From Volvox africanus (taxonomy: Eukaryota > Chlorophyta > Chlorophyceae > Chlamydomonadales > Volvocaceae), in assembly GCA_030268105.1 (NCBI GenBank), contig BSDZ01000010.1, forward strand, positions 3,572,001-3,636,000: 64,000 bases of DNA, written 5' to 3'. A program made the translations under genes and the position numbers. The notes beneath the pieces were generated by a model, which saw only the letters and a program-made list of their open reading frames with translations, searched no databases and was not told the DNA's origin. Of this stretch, positions 23,401 through 35,178 are shown in pieces. The stretch's first letter is position 1. Every line of letters starts with the position of its first letter.

Positions 23401-26400
23401 GTTGCGTGCGCAGTCCAGCACCCCCCCTTCATGGGTTTCTAGTACTCTTTTAGTGATCGGCTGTGATGTCGTAAAAGAAAGGCACTACCCTCTGCGCTGC
23501 AGGTCCTGTAGCCGGGTTCTGAAACTTACCGCATCTGCCGTGGCGGGGAGCACCATGGCCCGCACCCCCAGCGCGATGAGCCGGTGCCGCAGGCCCTCCA
23601 CCAGGGCCCTCAGGTGGCCCTGACGACGGCAGTCGTAACGAGTGGCCACCAACGGGATCTCCGCCATGCTGGAACCCAACACACGCACCAAAGCAGCCAG
23701 CACCGGCCGGCCACGGGCCTCCTTGTCCGCACCCCTGTGGGTGCGTACAAGTTTCGACGGGACATGTCCGCACATGTTCTCATGACGGAGGCAGGCCTTC
23801 AAAGAGATGGCGTGAAACCCATGCAAAATTCCAACGGGCTATGAATGACGGCTGCTTGGGGGAAAAGGTCCAGAGCTTCGACCACGGGCGTGAAGTGGAA
23901 ATCCCAGTTCGGCAGGATGCGGGCAAGAGAGAGAGAGAGGATTGCGGCGGAGAACGAAAGGATCACGAGGCAGAGACGGCCAGCTGGGACAGTAACGCAC
24001 CTGTAGCGCAGAAGAATGGCGTACATGCCTTGGAAATCGTAGTCTCCAGCAGACTCCGCGTGCACCATGCGGGGCAACAGGTCTTCCCCGCTGCCGTTGT
24101 CGATAATGGGATCAAAGGATTCCTGGACGGTGTGGGCAGGAGAGCAGAACGCAGCTCGATTGCCGGGGGTCGTGGAGAGGATTCAAAGCAGGCATGCCGG
24201 GAGATTGAAAGTGAAAACAGCTATGCAGTCAGGCCATTGCGGTCTGGACAGCGGCGACAGGGCTGCAGCGGCGAGTGGCAATCATGCACACCCACTACTG
24301 GGTCCGCTGCTGGCTCGTCACAAGCGCATGGTCAAACACGGCAAGTTCGGATCCGGCCATTGCGGGAGTGCCCGCAAGCAGACTTGAATGTGCCCCCTAT
24401 CCAACTGCCCGTCTCGGTGCCCCCCTCTCCTCGTCAACCCCTGCACCTGCAGGATTTCCAGAACCGTCTTGAGCGCACGCGCTGTGGCCTTCGTGCCATC
24501 GCGCCCACGGATGAACTGCCACCGGTAGGCGGGATTGCCAGGCATAATGTTCTCGCCTTGCTCCAGTGCATCCGTCAACAGCTGCCGGATCTTCATGCAC
24601 TCGTCGCTGCAAAACCACTCGCCCTCGGGCACCGCCTGCACAATGAAGCGTGCGCGTCACCCGCGCGACATTGCACCATAAGGGTGACAACATGGGATGT
24701 TGTGCGCAGCAGCCAAGACAGCCAGCAATCTGGCTGCCAGGAATCCCCATACAGGCACACACGCACAGAAGCGCTGTGCTGCCAGGAGGGCAAAGATACA
24801 CAGTATTTTAACCTAGCAATTTTGCGACCGTCTCATCTGTCAGCTCCGCACCCGCCTCCCTCGCCTCCACGCACCTGCATGTCCACCATCTTGTGCTCGC
24901 GAAGGCAACCGATGTGGTATTCCTTCTCGCATTGGTCGCAGATGAGCACCGTCTGGTCACTGAAGCCCTCGCGGTCGAATTCCGGTTGGTGGCACAGCAC
25001 ACAGCTACTGGCCAGGTCAGCAGCTAGCGTCTCGGAGCTGTAATCGGGGCCCCAGGTGGGGCGGGGTGGGAGGTGGGGTGCGTGCAGCCGAGGCAACAAA
25101 TCAGAGGATACATCAGCGTGGCCAGGCGGGGTCGATAGCGAGGAAAACAAGCAGTAATGGCCAGGATTTGAGGGTACGGGCACACTCGCTGACGACAACA
25201 GTAGGGCCTAAGGCAGGCACATCTGCGTTGGGGGCGAGCGCTCTGGATTGTGAGGGTGAGTAAATATCGCAGGATACGATGTCTTGAAGCTATCATCACT
25301 TTCAGCCACCCTGTGTGGGCGCGCCGCTGATGCAGGGCTCAAGGAAGGCGTATGTTGGTTGTCATGCAGCTGGAATGTTCCTCCACAAATGGACATGCGG
25401 CCACCGACTGCAAAAGCCGTGGTGCCAGTACACAGTGTGTTAGTGATGAAGATCGTGTGCGATGTACTACAAAGGGCTCGAGAATGGTCAGCGAGGGTAC
25501 CCAATGTGACTGAACCGGACTGCATGAGTCGGGCTGTATGCACACGCACATACACACACACACACACACACACGTGTGCATGCGACTCAGTTGCGCGAAA
25601 CTCCTGCCGCGGTTACATGGGGCCCCCACTCACGCATGCTCCTCGTCCCTGCCGGCATGCGTCACACTGTCGGAGCCGCACATCCCACCGTCCCCACGAC
25701 CCAGGCTCCCTTCCAGCCCGCTGGAAACTCCCTCCACGTGCGGCAACCCCGCCGCTGCAGCGGCAGCCGCCACGGCTGAAGATATCCTAGCAAATTGCTG
25801 TTGAGTTGAAGCCATTGCCGTTGACTTGTGTCCCCCCTCGGCCTTATAATGCGTCCGCAACATTTGTGTCGCTTTGGAAGACGGTGCTGTGGGCTTGGGG
25901 CCCCCAGGCACGGCCGGACTCGCATTCCCGGTCGGCGCTGCCGTTGAAGCGGTGGGTTCAGCCGCGGCCAGCGACGTGGGCAAGGCAGGCATGATCCTCT
26001 CGGCAATGCGCTTCAGTGTCGTGCCGTTGTTGGTCAGGATTGACTCGTACGGATTCCTACGGTGCTTGTGACCTGAGAAGGAATCGGGGTCAAAGTTGGC
26101 AGTTGAAGGCAACTTCGGGGGAAGGCAAAGAGAGCGTGTCAGCAACGACCGTCGGGCATAAGGGCTACCCGCAATCCGCAATAAGACCACTCACGTAAGC
26201 CCCTTCACTTGCCTTACCGCACTGCTGTCCCATCCCCCGACCCGCACCGTCCCGTACCTGCGTGCGATTCGAAGGCCGAGGCGCTGATGACTTTGCTGCA
26301 GCAGTCACAGAGAATGCCACTGTCATTGCTGCGCTCTGCAATGACGACGGTGCCGCTCAGCAAGCGCTGGCCCTGGATGGTGTAGTGCACCCGCTCACCG

Positions 26401-29400
26401 TCCTGAGAGGTCCCGAATGGCGCGAGGGCAGGCGCGGGCCGAGGCCGGGCAGAGCGGTTTGCCAATAGTAAAGGAAGAGATAGGAAGGGCTCCTGCGCTC
26501 TTAACGTCTGATTACCACCCAAGACAGAGGGGCTTGATACAGGCCTGCGCTACCCGCCCAGGTCCTCTATGCTATCCCGCACTTTAATCACCACGCACCA
26601 CCCTCACCACCCCTGTGCCACCTTCTCCTTGACCTCCCTTCCCCCCTCCACCCTTCTATACACACACACCTGCAGGCCGCCGGGCTTTCCGTCAAACAAC
26701 GTCCGGCTGCGAATGGGGCGCCGTTGAGACGTGCGCGCAGCGGAGGCGCGCATGGAGATTGGCAAGGACATCTGGATGCGGCCACCGCCGCCGGCCCCAG
26801 CCGCGCTGCCACCGCCGCGTGCTGACGGTGGCATCGCAAAAGCCAGCTTAGTCGGAGCACCTCTCGTTCGCTTGCGACGGCGCTCGTTGCCGCTGTAGTC
26901 CTCATCGTCACTATCCTTGTCATCGTCTTCGTCATCGTCTTCCTCCTCCTCTGCTGGCTCATCTCCCTCCTCCCCGTCTTCCTCCTCATAGTAATCTGCC
27001 TCCCACCTGCAGCTCCTGTGCCCCACAGGCGGTCGCGAAGCGATTGCAATTGCACGGGGAGCAGCTGTGTCCGGCTCCTGCTTCGTCACCACTGCCGCCG
27101 ACCGCCGACCGTGGGAAGCCTGAGCGCCATGGCTGCACCCAGCGGCGGGGGCGTCAGCGGCTCCCGCCACTCCCGTTGAATCCTCTATCTCAATGTCGCC
27201 ACCCGCACCCGTCGCTGCCACGACGCCGCCGGATGTCGTGACGCCACCGTCACTGGCGGTCGGCCCGGTGATGTCACATTTGAAGCCAGCCACACGCGCC
27301 TTACGGAAATAGACTTCCGTAAGCTGCGCCCTGTTGAACGCTGCGGTGGTGGCACCGCCGCCGCGTCCGCGTCCACGCCCGATGATCCCCAGGGACGCCG
27401 GCGGCCTTCCAACACCCCGTCCGCGTCCGCGTCCACGTCCGCGCCCCGGCGCGCCCATGATCTCGCGGTCCATAAGGACCTTGTTGGGCCGCTTTATGCG
27501 CCTTCCCGCAGCTGCCTGCTGGCACGTTGGGCACTGCCAGGAGGGCTCGTCGCTGCTCGCCGGCAATGCAAATGCATTGACGCATGTGGCGTGGCAGTAG
27601 CCACCACAAGAAGAGCAGTGGAGAATCTGCGAGGTGACGGTGACGGATACAATCACGTCAACCAATTACAGGATAATGAGCAGTAACAGGAAACTGTAAA
27701 AGGGATATCGAGAGCCTGCGAGCTTGCGACATGGTCATGGAAATGGGAGCCTGCCAGCTGTAGTATGAACCGCGAATTCAGAGGCACGGGGTAACACACG
27801 TCCGTGCCTGCGGAGAGGGCGTCTTAGAAGCCAGCTCCTTGTAACTTGGCGGCAGTGCTCGTCGACATGCTGTACAGGAGCCCCCCGACACCCTAATGCA
27901 CTCCGTTGACAGGGGACCCTGCTCTGACGCCGCCTGCCGCTGCGCCGAGTCCGCCACCTGCCCGTCACATTCCCTCTCCCCCAGCTCGCCGTCGTCATGC
28001 CGTCCCCCATGCGATGTCGTCTTGGTCTCCGTTTCCGTTTCCGTAGCTTCCGTCTCTGTCGTGACATCGTCATCTTCAGCACCCGGGCCCGAGCCCTCCG
28101 TTGCAGTCACTACCCTTGCAGGTGCTGCCGCCCGTGCCCGTATCGCGTCCTTTCTGGTTGTCGCCGCGGAGTTCCTCACTGCTGGAGGAGAGTGCGGGCT
28201 GCCACACGTCGCCGTCCCGGTGGCGGCGGTCACCGCTGCTGGCGCCGCGACAGGGGGCCCCACTGCCGCTGGCGGCTTGAGATGCTGCCCTGTTGCCCTC
28301 CCAGGACTGCCCGGAGGGGATCTCACAGCACCCCCACCCCCACCACCTGGTCCTGCGCCATACGTGCCGTAAATCGTCCCAAGGCAGCGGCACGCCATAG
28401 TGCCAAGGTCACGTAGGTTAAGACGCAGTTCCGTCACGAAAGTGTGTTCTGCGGGTTTTTTGTTTGCACCACCACAGTGCACCTCGAATTCTGTGAGGGA
28501 AAAACACTGTTGGCCGTTGCAGATGCTGCAAAGGCATGCAACCTTTCCCCGCTCCATCACGTTAGCGTGATGTACTGGCAAGTGTTTGCCACTGCCATCG
28601 CGCTGCGAGTTCCACCGAGCGCAAGGGAAAGGGAGCAGAGGAAAGCAGAGCGCGCAGCACGATGGCAGATAGCACGTAAAAAGAAAAAAATTGCAATAGT
28701 GGGACCTGGCTTGAGAGCGCAGGGCAATAGCCGCAGTGCGAAATACATGCATGCAACTGTACGGCGGCAGCTACATAAAATTCCTGGTTCAGGTAATTGT
28801 ACGGCAAACCTTGACAGTTGGCGAGATACAGAGGTTGTAAGCGAAAGGCGCGCAACATTATGCTGCAAGAGCGCTGAAGGGTGCAATGGTACGTCTCGCT
28901 GACCATGGGCTGCGGACAACCCTCACCTTGCGGTACTCGACCTTTTTCCCCAGCATGCTGCGACACCGCAGCAGCGCCTTCGCGTTCACTGGCGGCGGCT
29001 CACATTCCCGGTGGATGGAGCGGCACAGCTCCCGCACAAAGTCAACCTGCGCTTCGTCCAACTTGATGGGACCGTCCTGCCAGCCGTGCGCCTCCACGAG
29101 CTCGCCCCGCTCCGCGACTTCGTGACGGGCACCGCCGCGAACGACCCTGGTGGCAGCTCGGACGGTGGCGCCACCGCCAGCATCTCGCGCTTGTTTCGGT
29201 TTGCCGTGAGGCTTCTTAGGAGCATCAGAAGCTGTGGCAGTCGTAGGCGCGGTGGCGGTCGCATTATCGTGGCCGTCAATTTCAGCGCCTGACTTAATGC
29301 CACCGTAGCCAGCTGCTGCCGGTTCGGGTTTAAAAGCGTTCACCTTGGCGGAAGGGGTCGCAGCAACGTCAAGCTTGGGCGACTTTGCGGATACTTTGGC

Positions 29401-31401
29401 CGCGCCAGAGGCGGAGCGTTTTTTGCCGACAACAGCCGCAACTTCAGCTGCGCGCGCGCCTGCAGATGCGGCAGCCCCCGTCTTGCACCCACGCTTAGCG
29501 CCACCATTGACAACTTCCGACGGCGTGGCTGTTGTTGAGGACGGCGCGCCAGGGGATGGCTCAGGCGCTGACGCCACGGTGCCACCGTCCTGCTTTGTTC
29601 GCTTAGTCGGTCGCTCGCCGCCGCTTCCTCCCGACCCAGGAGCGTCGACAGCCACACCGACGCTCCCGCTACCACGGCGGCCCGAGCTTCCTGGTGGACT
29701 TAGCTGCGGTGGCTCATCCGTTGGCCACAGGTCGTACATAACCATTGCCATGACCTGATCCCTATTTGGGCCCATCATTGATATCGCAAACTTGGCATTG
29801 GCAGCAGCTGCCCGCTGCGGCCGGCCAGCCAGCGCCGGGCCCGCTGCAGCTGCAGCAGCCTTACACTTCGCCTTGTCCCCTACCGCGGACGCGGCTTCTC
29901 CCGCTGCTGCCTGCTCTGCCGCAGCAGCTGCCGACGCCCGGGTGTGCCGCTGGCCCCTCCGCCTGGGCTCCGCACCGCTGAATTGCTTCTCTTTCGCCGG
30001 TGCTATATCCTCTGACTCCAACTTCACCAGCAGTTCCGGCGCTTGCACCAGGTTAGCCGCCTCCTGTTGGTGCTCCTCTCTAAGCATTTCTTGCTGCGGC
30101 GTTTCCGTCGCAGCCGCCCGATTCTGCTGTTGCGCAGACGCTGGTGCATCCTCCTCCTCAATGGCCCCTGGACACCCCATGGCTTTCCCCGGCCCGCCAA
30201 GATTGCCATAAACATCGCTCTGGCCCTTCCCCTTCCCCTGGTCGTCACTCAGATCAGCGCCAGAACCTAGGCCTGGCATAGGAGGGCTCGCGGGACCAAA
30301 CTGCTGCTTCCCTGAATCGGGCTGTTCGGTGGCCGCTGAGGCCTCCTGCGCATGTGCTGACTGTTCATCGCCAAGCTGCATGGGTTGCCCGGCAGGCAGC
30401 TGCTCCTGCCTAACCCTTGAAGGAACGACCTCTAGCGTGCACTGCCCCTCCCCAGTGGCCGGCTGCCGCTCCCCAGTCAGGTCCTGATCCTGATGAGGAA
30501 CCGGGTCAGGCTGTTTCGGCAAGCACGAACAACCTTTGGTCAGCAGTTCCTGCTGAGCAGGGGGCTCTGCGATTTGCGCCGAATGCTGCCCTCCGTCGAA
30601 AGTACTAGTCGCCACAGCCTCTAACGCCGCTGTGACGTGCTCCCGCCTTGCCGCCCCCGACCCTTCCGCAGTTTGTTCTGAAATATGGACCTGCGCAAAC
30701 CCCGTGGCGCTAAAATCCACATCGCCGGGGACCGCTTTGTGGTCAGAGAGCTTCTTCCCAAAAAGTCCTTCACAGCCAGTACCCTTTTCCAGCGGATGCT
30801 GCTGCTGCTGCTTCTCCGACAATTGCTTTCCTGGATGTCGCTGCTTGGTAAAGTTTTCCTCCGATACCGCAAGCGATTGGCTATTACCCAGTTCGTCGAG
30901 CAGGTCCCCAGTTGCATGCACTTCTTGCTGTCCATGCCCATCCAGCAGCGCATCCCCATCGTCCAGCTTCTCCACGGCCGATCCCACCACTCTTGGGATA
31001 GATCCTTCCCGTCTGGCAGGCGCAGGGCAGCTGCTGGAAGGCAGGCATTGCTGCTGTCCGGGAACCAGCCCTCCGTCTGGGGGGACCTCAAGCCCCTCTT
31101 CACCAGCCCGCTGACATTCCATCCTCGACTTCGCCACTACCGTCGCTTGTGTCTGGTTCAAAGACTGCTGCTCCTGCCCAGCGGGCTCCCGCACCTCCTC
31201 AGCCGCCTGCTCTTCTGAAGTGGAGTCATATGCTGCCAACAGTTGCAGCCCGTTTGATTCACACTCAGGCTTACGCTGCTGAAATTGCTGTTGGGACACG
31301 CCCGCTGCATGGTTTGGCCCCGGCCGTTGATGTGAGATGTGGTGCTCCTCAACCCGACGGGCCTGCGGTTCGGCACGGGTAGATGAGTCTAATGGACGCC
31401 T
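20404..31401 (-). CDS. Large PHD-finger/GNAT protein of the plant IDM1 type (predicted histone acetyltransferase)
   Basis: Predicted nuclear chromatin acetyltransferase. Exons in order: 28927 to about 31401, about 27796-28602, 26670-27626, 26258-26402, 25634-26072, 24875-25037, 24447-24635, 24001-24122, 23530-23734 and 20404-23019. Phases agree throughout. The N-terminal exon is Gln/Ala-rich and ends with VEYRK. Next come a Cys-rich SAND/TPL-binding-like block (CLCSICNGQQCF), a PHD-like Cys/His set split by an intron (CSSCGGYCHATC), a second TPL-binding-like block (GILCDCCSKV, then RRNPYESILTNNG), a PHD finger (CVLC, CDQCEKEYHIGCL), FCSDEC, and a GNAT fold (DFQGMYAILL, EIPLVATRYDCRRQGHL). The last exon has SFMDLDEGSVRV and then about 800 residues of Gly-Arg, Gln and Ala repeats. 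The start is uncertain: the first in-frame ATG is 31122, but the frame is open to 31401. A short WTxxFGF-type exon usual in this family was not found between 23530 and 23019. Confidence 0.85.
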
Positions 31402-34400
31402 TCATGGGGTCGACCCTTCAGCCTTGTGTATGTGCGCTCGGTGAGGACACCTCCTGAGCCGCTTGGCGCACTTGCTGCGCAGATGAGGATTATAAACGAA
31501 TCCCGGAATCGATCGTAAATTACAAAGATAAGAATCCGACACCAAACATAATTTTTCACGTACAACCGTACGGATTGTCGCATTTGTGTTTTACCCCCGC
31601 CACACATCGTACTCAGTATATGCGGCTGAATGATACAGATGCTGCTGCAACTGCGTTCACATGAATGCAATAATCCGCACCTTGGACGCTCGAGTAAGTG
31701 GCAGCCTGAGACTGTCGGCTCTACCATCGTCAGAAAGGCGCTCGTTTTCGCCAGGTCCCATCCTGCATGTCCAGTCAGCCCCGTCTGGACGCTCACTGAA
31801 AAGCAGAAATGGAGGCCAACCTGCCGACAACGAGCATGGTAGCGCGAAAGCTGGATAGGCCCCGTTCCTGGAGAAAATCAGCAAGGGAAGAATATTTCCA
31901 AATTATTCATAATTACAAAGGAGCTTAGAACATGCTAGTGACGTGTCTGCCATAGTAAAAAAGGGAGATGGCTCTCTTTTTGCCTGGTCCAAACCCGGCG
32001 GCTGGAAAAGACTAAAACGCCTAGACAGATGTAGTATTTGTCGCATCATCTCGTTATAAGTTGCGTTCCTGCACTGACTTCCAGCTGTTTCGCAATAAGC
32101 CAACTTACCGGGCAGCTCGTTTGACAAGTCCACCCCACGCCGCTCTTCAAAGCAAGCTCCTCAGCTCGCAGATTTATGCGCTTCACAACAGTCTGGCGCG
32201 CAGAAAACGGTTGTTTGCAAGGAAGGCGTGGGGCCAGGCAGCGTTTCGCACGACTCTCTACTTGGCTCTTTTTGTCTCTGACTATGTGTGCTTCATAGAA
32301 GCAGCACCACAAGAACAAATGTTCCATGGCATCCGACAGAAACGAAAGAATGCACGTCGTACCGGCGGTGTGGCGTTCTCCAATCACAATGGAAAGCTGC
32401 GACTAAAAATAGATACTTGTCGTAAAATGAGCTTGTCCGAGCTTCGGCGGTAAGAAGCCGGCCCTAAATGTCTGCGGTCAGCGACCCTCGGGCTTGCGCG
32501 CAAGTCAATAAAGACCGGGATTCGATAGCATCAACCTGAAAGACAACTTTGTATTGCATGGCTTATAATATAAATGCAACAGAAAGTTCGCACTAGCGCG
32601 GGTGCGTGTATGGTGCAACAGTGGCACTGACGTATCGATACAGAGTAGCAAGCGCGACTTGCTGATATCCGCTTGTGTGCGCCCAAGTATCACACCGTGT
32701 GGAACACCCCATCAACAGGAAGCAAAGGAAGCATCCGGCACCCGTACGGCGAGCAAGCGCGTTTTGACAGCTTTCCAGGGCAACGATCACCGCACGGCAA
32801 GTTTCTAACAAGCGAGCAAAGGGACAACAATCACCATATTAATCGCTTTCAAGTGATTAGGTACTATCTGAACCATCTGATGTGGTTGAACACTCAGCGG
32901 TGAACCGTATCTGCCGCACGAACCTGTCTTGGCGATGTCGGTTGTGCTGGTTGGACGGACAGTTACGAAAGCAACGCTCGTCCAACATTCGCGATTCGCA
33001 ACCATAACCGGCACATTGCGGTATACGGATTATACGGCCTGTACGCAATGCTCGACGGCATTGATGTGCGGCACGCTAACCTTTCCAGCGATACACCACG
33101 TGCCAGATTTTAACGCCGACAATACCTATACAGCCTGCACCGCGCCCACTAGAAAAAGGTTGTACGTGCGAGATCATCATGTCTGCATCATGGATCACAA
33201 GTGCAGAAAAGATTATACGTATTCTTTAAGGATAGAAAATTTCTGGCAAGTACCTTTTTTGCGCAAGTTACAAATCTCACCTTTTTCGCCACGTGCGTGC
33301 TTCACTGTTTAGGAGTTTAGGGGTAAACGGTGACCGGTCGAACCGCCGTTCGTCGCATTGATTACAAGAAATATCTAAGTTCCCTCAAACTAGATAGTTG
33401 TACGCGGGTTATCCGATATGCAGGCTGGCAACGGCTGGCACAGCGCCCGCGATACGGATAGGCCACTGCAAGACGTGTAGTTGGGACACTTGAGCGTTAA
33501 TGGTAAATGGCACGGAGGCGTACAGATCGAAAATTTGCTTGGAAATTCCAAATATATATTCCAAATCTCTGTTACATATGGTTATTTACGCAGCGCGGTC
33601 AGCGTGGTAACTCTTCGTACGAAAATCGAGATCGATCGAGAGGAGAAGTCACTCTCTGAAACACCTAGTCGAATCGAATTCATTGCAGAAGAGAGCCATA
33701 GCAGTGCGGCGAAGACAAACCAATATTATGACGCACCGCTCATCTGTCCGGAAAAGCCGGAAGACATCCTTTTAGATGGACTAAAATGGTGAATGAAACC
33801 ATATAAACAATATCCAAAGGCCGTGGAATTTCCCGACGCAACACGCGTTCAAGGCCTGCACATAACTGTACGCCGCACATGGGTTGTGTGCTGCACCATG
33901 CGCGACCGTAATTCCGGACCAAAAGCAGGTAGAGAATATCTACTACACCATCTTTTATGATATGCAAACGCACATAATACAGGCACATTAAACACATGTG
34001 TCACATCAACAACAAACACGGACGGCGGTAATAAAACATTGTCGGTGTGCCGCTGCAACGCGCGACCTGCAAGGCAGGTCCCTCTTCGCGTGTACGCGAA
34101 CGTGTCAGGAACGCATCCGAGAGGTCATCACGCCGTATGCGAAGGGCACACTGAGTGCGCCTGTTAGAAAGCCCTTGCTAGGACCGTAAGATCCGGGATC
34201 CGCACTCTCATCAGTAGTTTCACGGTCGCCATGGGCTGCAAAATTCCTTTTTTGATTTGGATTGTCGTCTTCTAAAGGTACATCACGGATGAGCAAAGAA
34301 CCAAACAACAGATTTTAACAAAACCCTCCCCCCCGGAGACTGCCACCACCATTACCACCGTGCCACCAATCCTCCTCTATCGTCTGGCCACCAGCGCCAC

Positions 34401-35178
34401 ACAAAACCCCACTTAAGCCGCCGAGGAAAAGCCACAACATCAATTTTAATGCCATTGCTATTGAGCCGTGGGTAGCTATTGCTTTTAAAAGCAGAGGCGC
34501 CAGTGATGCCAGAGGCCGAACCAATACCCACAACTCGGACATCTGTGCCGCATGCACTTTGGAAATAAAAGGTAAAATGGATGCGGCCGCACACACAACA
34601 TACACCTCATAACGCCCAGTCCCCATACCTAGCGCCTACCACTGCCTGCTGTCACCTGCGTACATGCTAGACCCCCTTTCCGAATCGCGCCATCATCGGC
34701 CGGGTACTGCGCGCCCTAGCATGTAGTTCTGCATCTATGCCGGTGCTCGTCTCCACCCACAGAGCCGACTTGCTCCTTGCATGTGGAGCAAAACTTGATG
34801 GTCATGAGGTTCCAAAGACGACAAAAAACGAACGAATAATCTGAATAGAAGATGTGAATCCAGGGATGGTTGGCAAACATCCCCCTCGCCACCCAACGAT
34901 ATACACACACCAACTCCACAACAGCCCCCCGCCAAGCATCGCAATTAGGCCCCTCTCACTTCCCCTTGATGGCCTTCGTGGCTTGCAATCGTGTCCGTCC
35001 GCCCTCCCAGCCGCTGCTCCACAACTCCTTAGCTAGGTGTACAGATGGCGAAGATGCGGTTCATGGTCTAATGTGGGAGAAACGTACTGCTTTTCATTAC
35101 GGTATGCATACATACCCTCCCACCCCCAAACCCCCACGTCCCCCATTCCCCCCCCCACACACACACACCTGCTACACG
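31402..35178. other. AT-richer interval without an identified gene
   Basis: The interval spans the presumed promoter of the PHD/GNAT gene and the 3' flank of ITPK. Unassigned frames include 32061-32453 (+), 33481-33792 (+) and 34315-34626 (-). The second has a beta-rich segment (NSKYIFQISVTYGYL) faintly like a fibronectin type III strand pair. The third is hydrophobic. None has supporting splice structure that I could assemble. Confidence 0.45.

Noticed and set aside
34315..34919. Minus-strand frames as extra 3' exons of ITPK
   Set aside because: ITPK has a clean stop at 35179 after the ATP-grasp end; the frames show no family similarity and no phased splice link.
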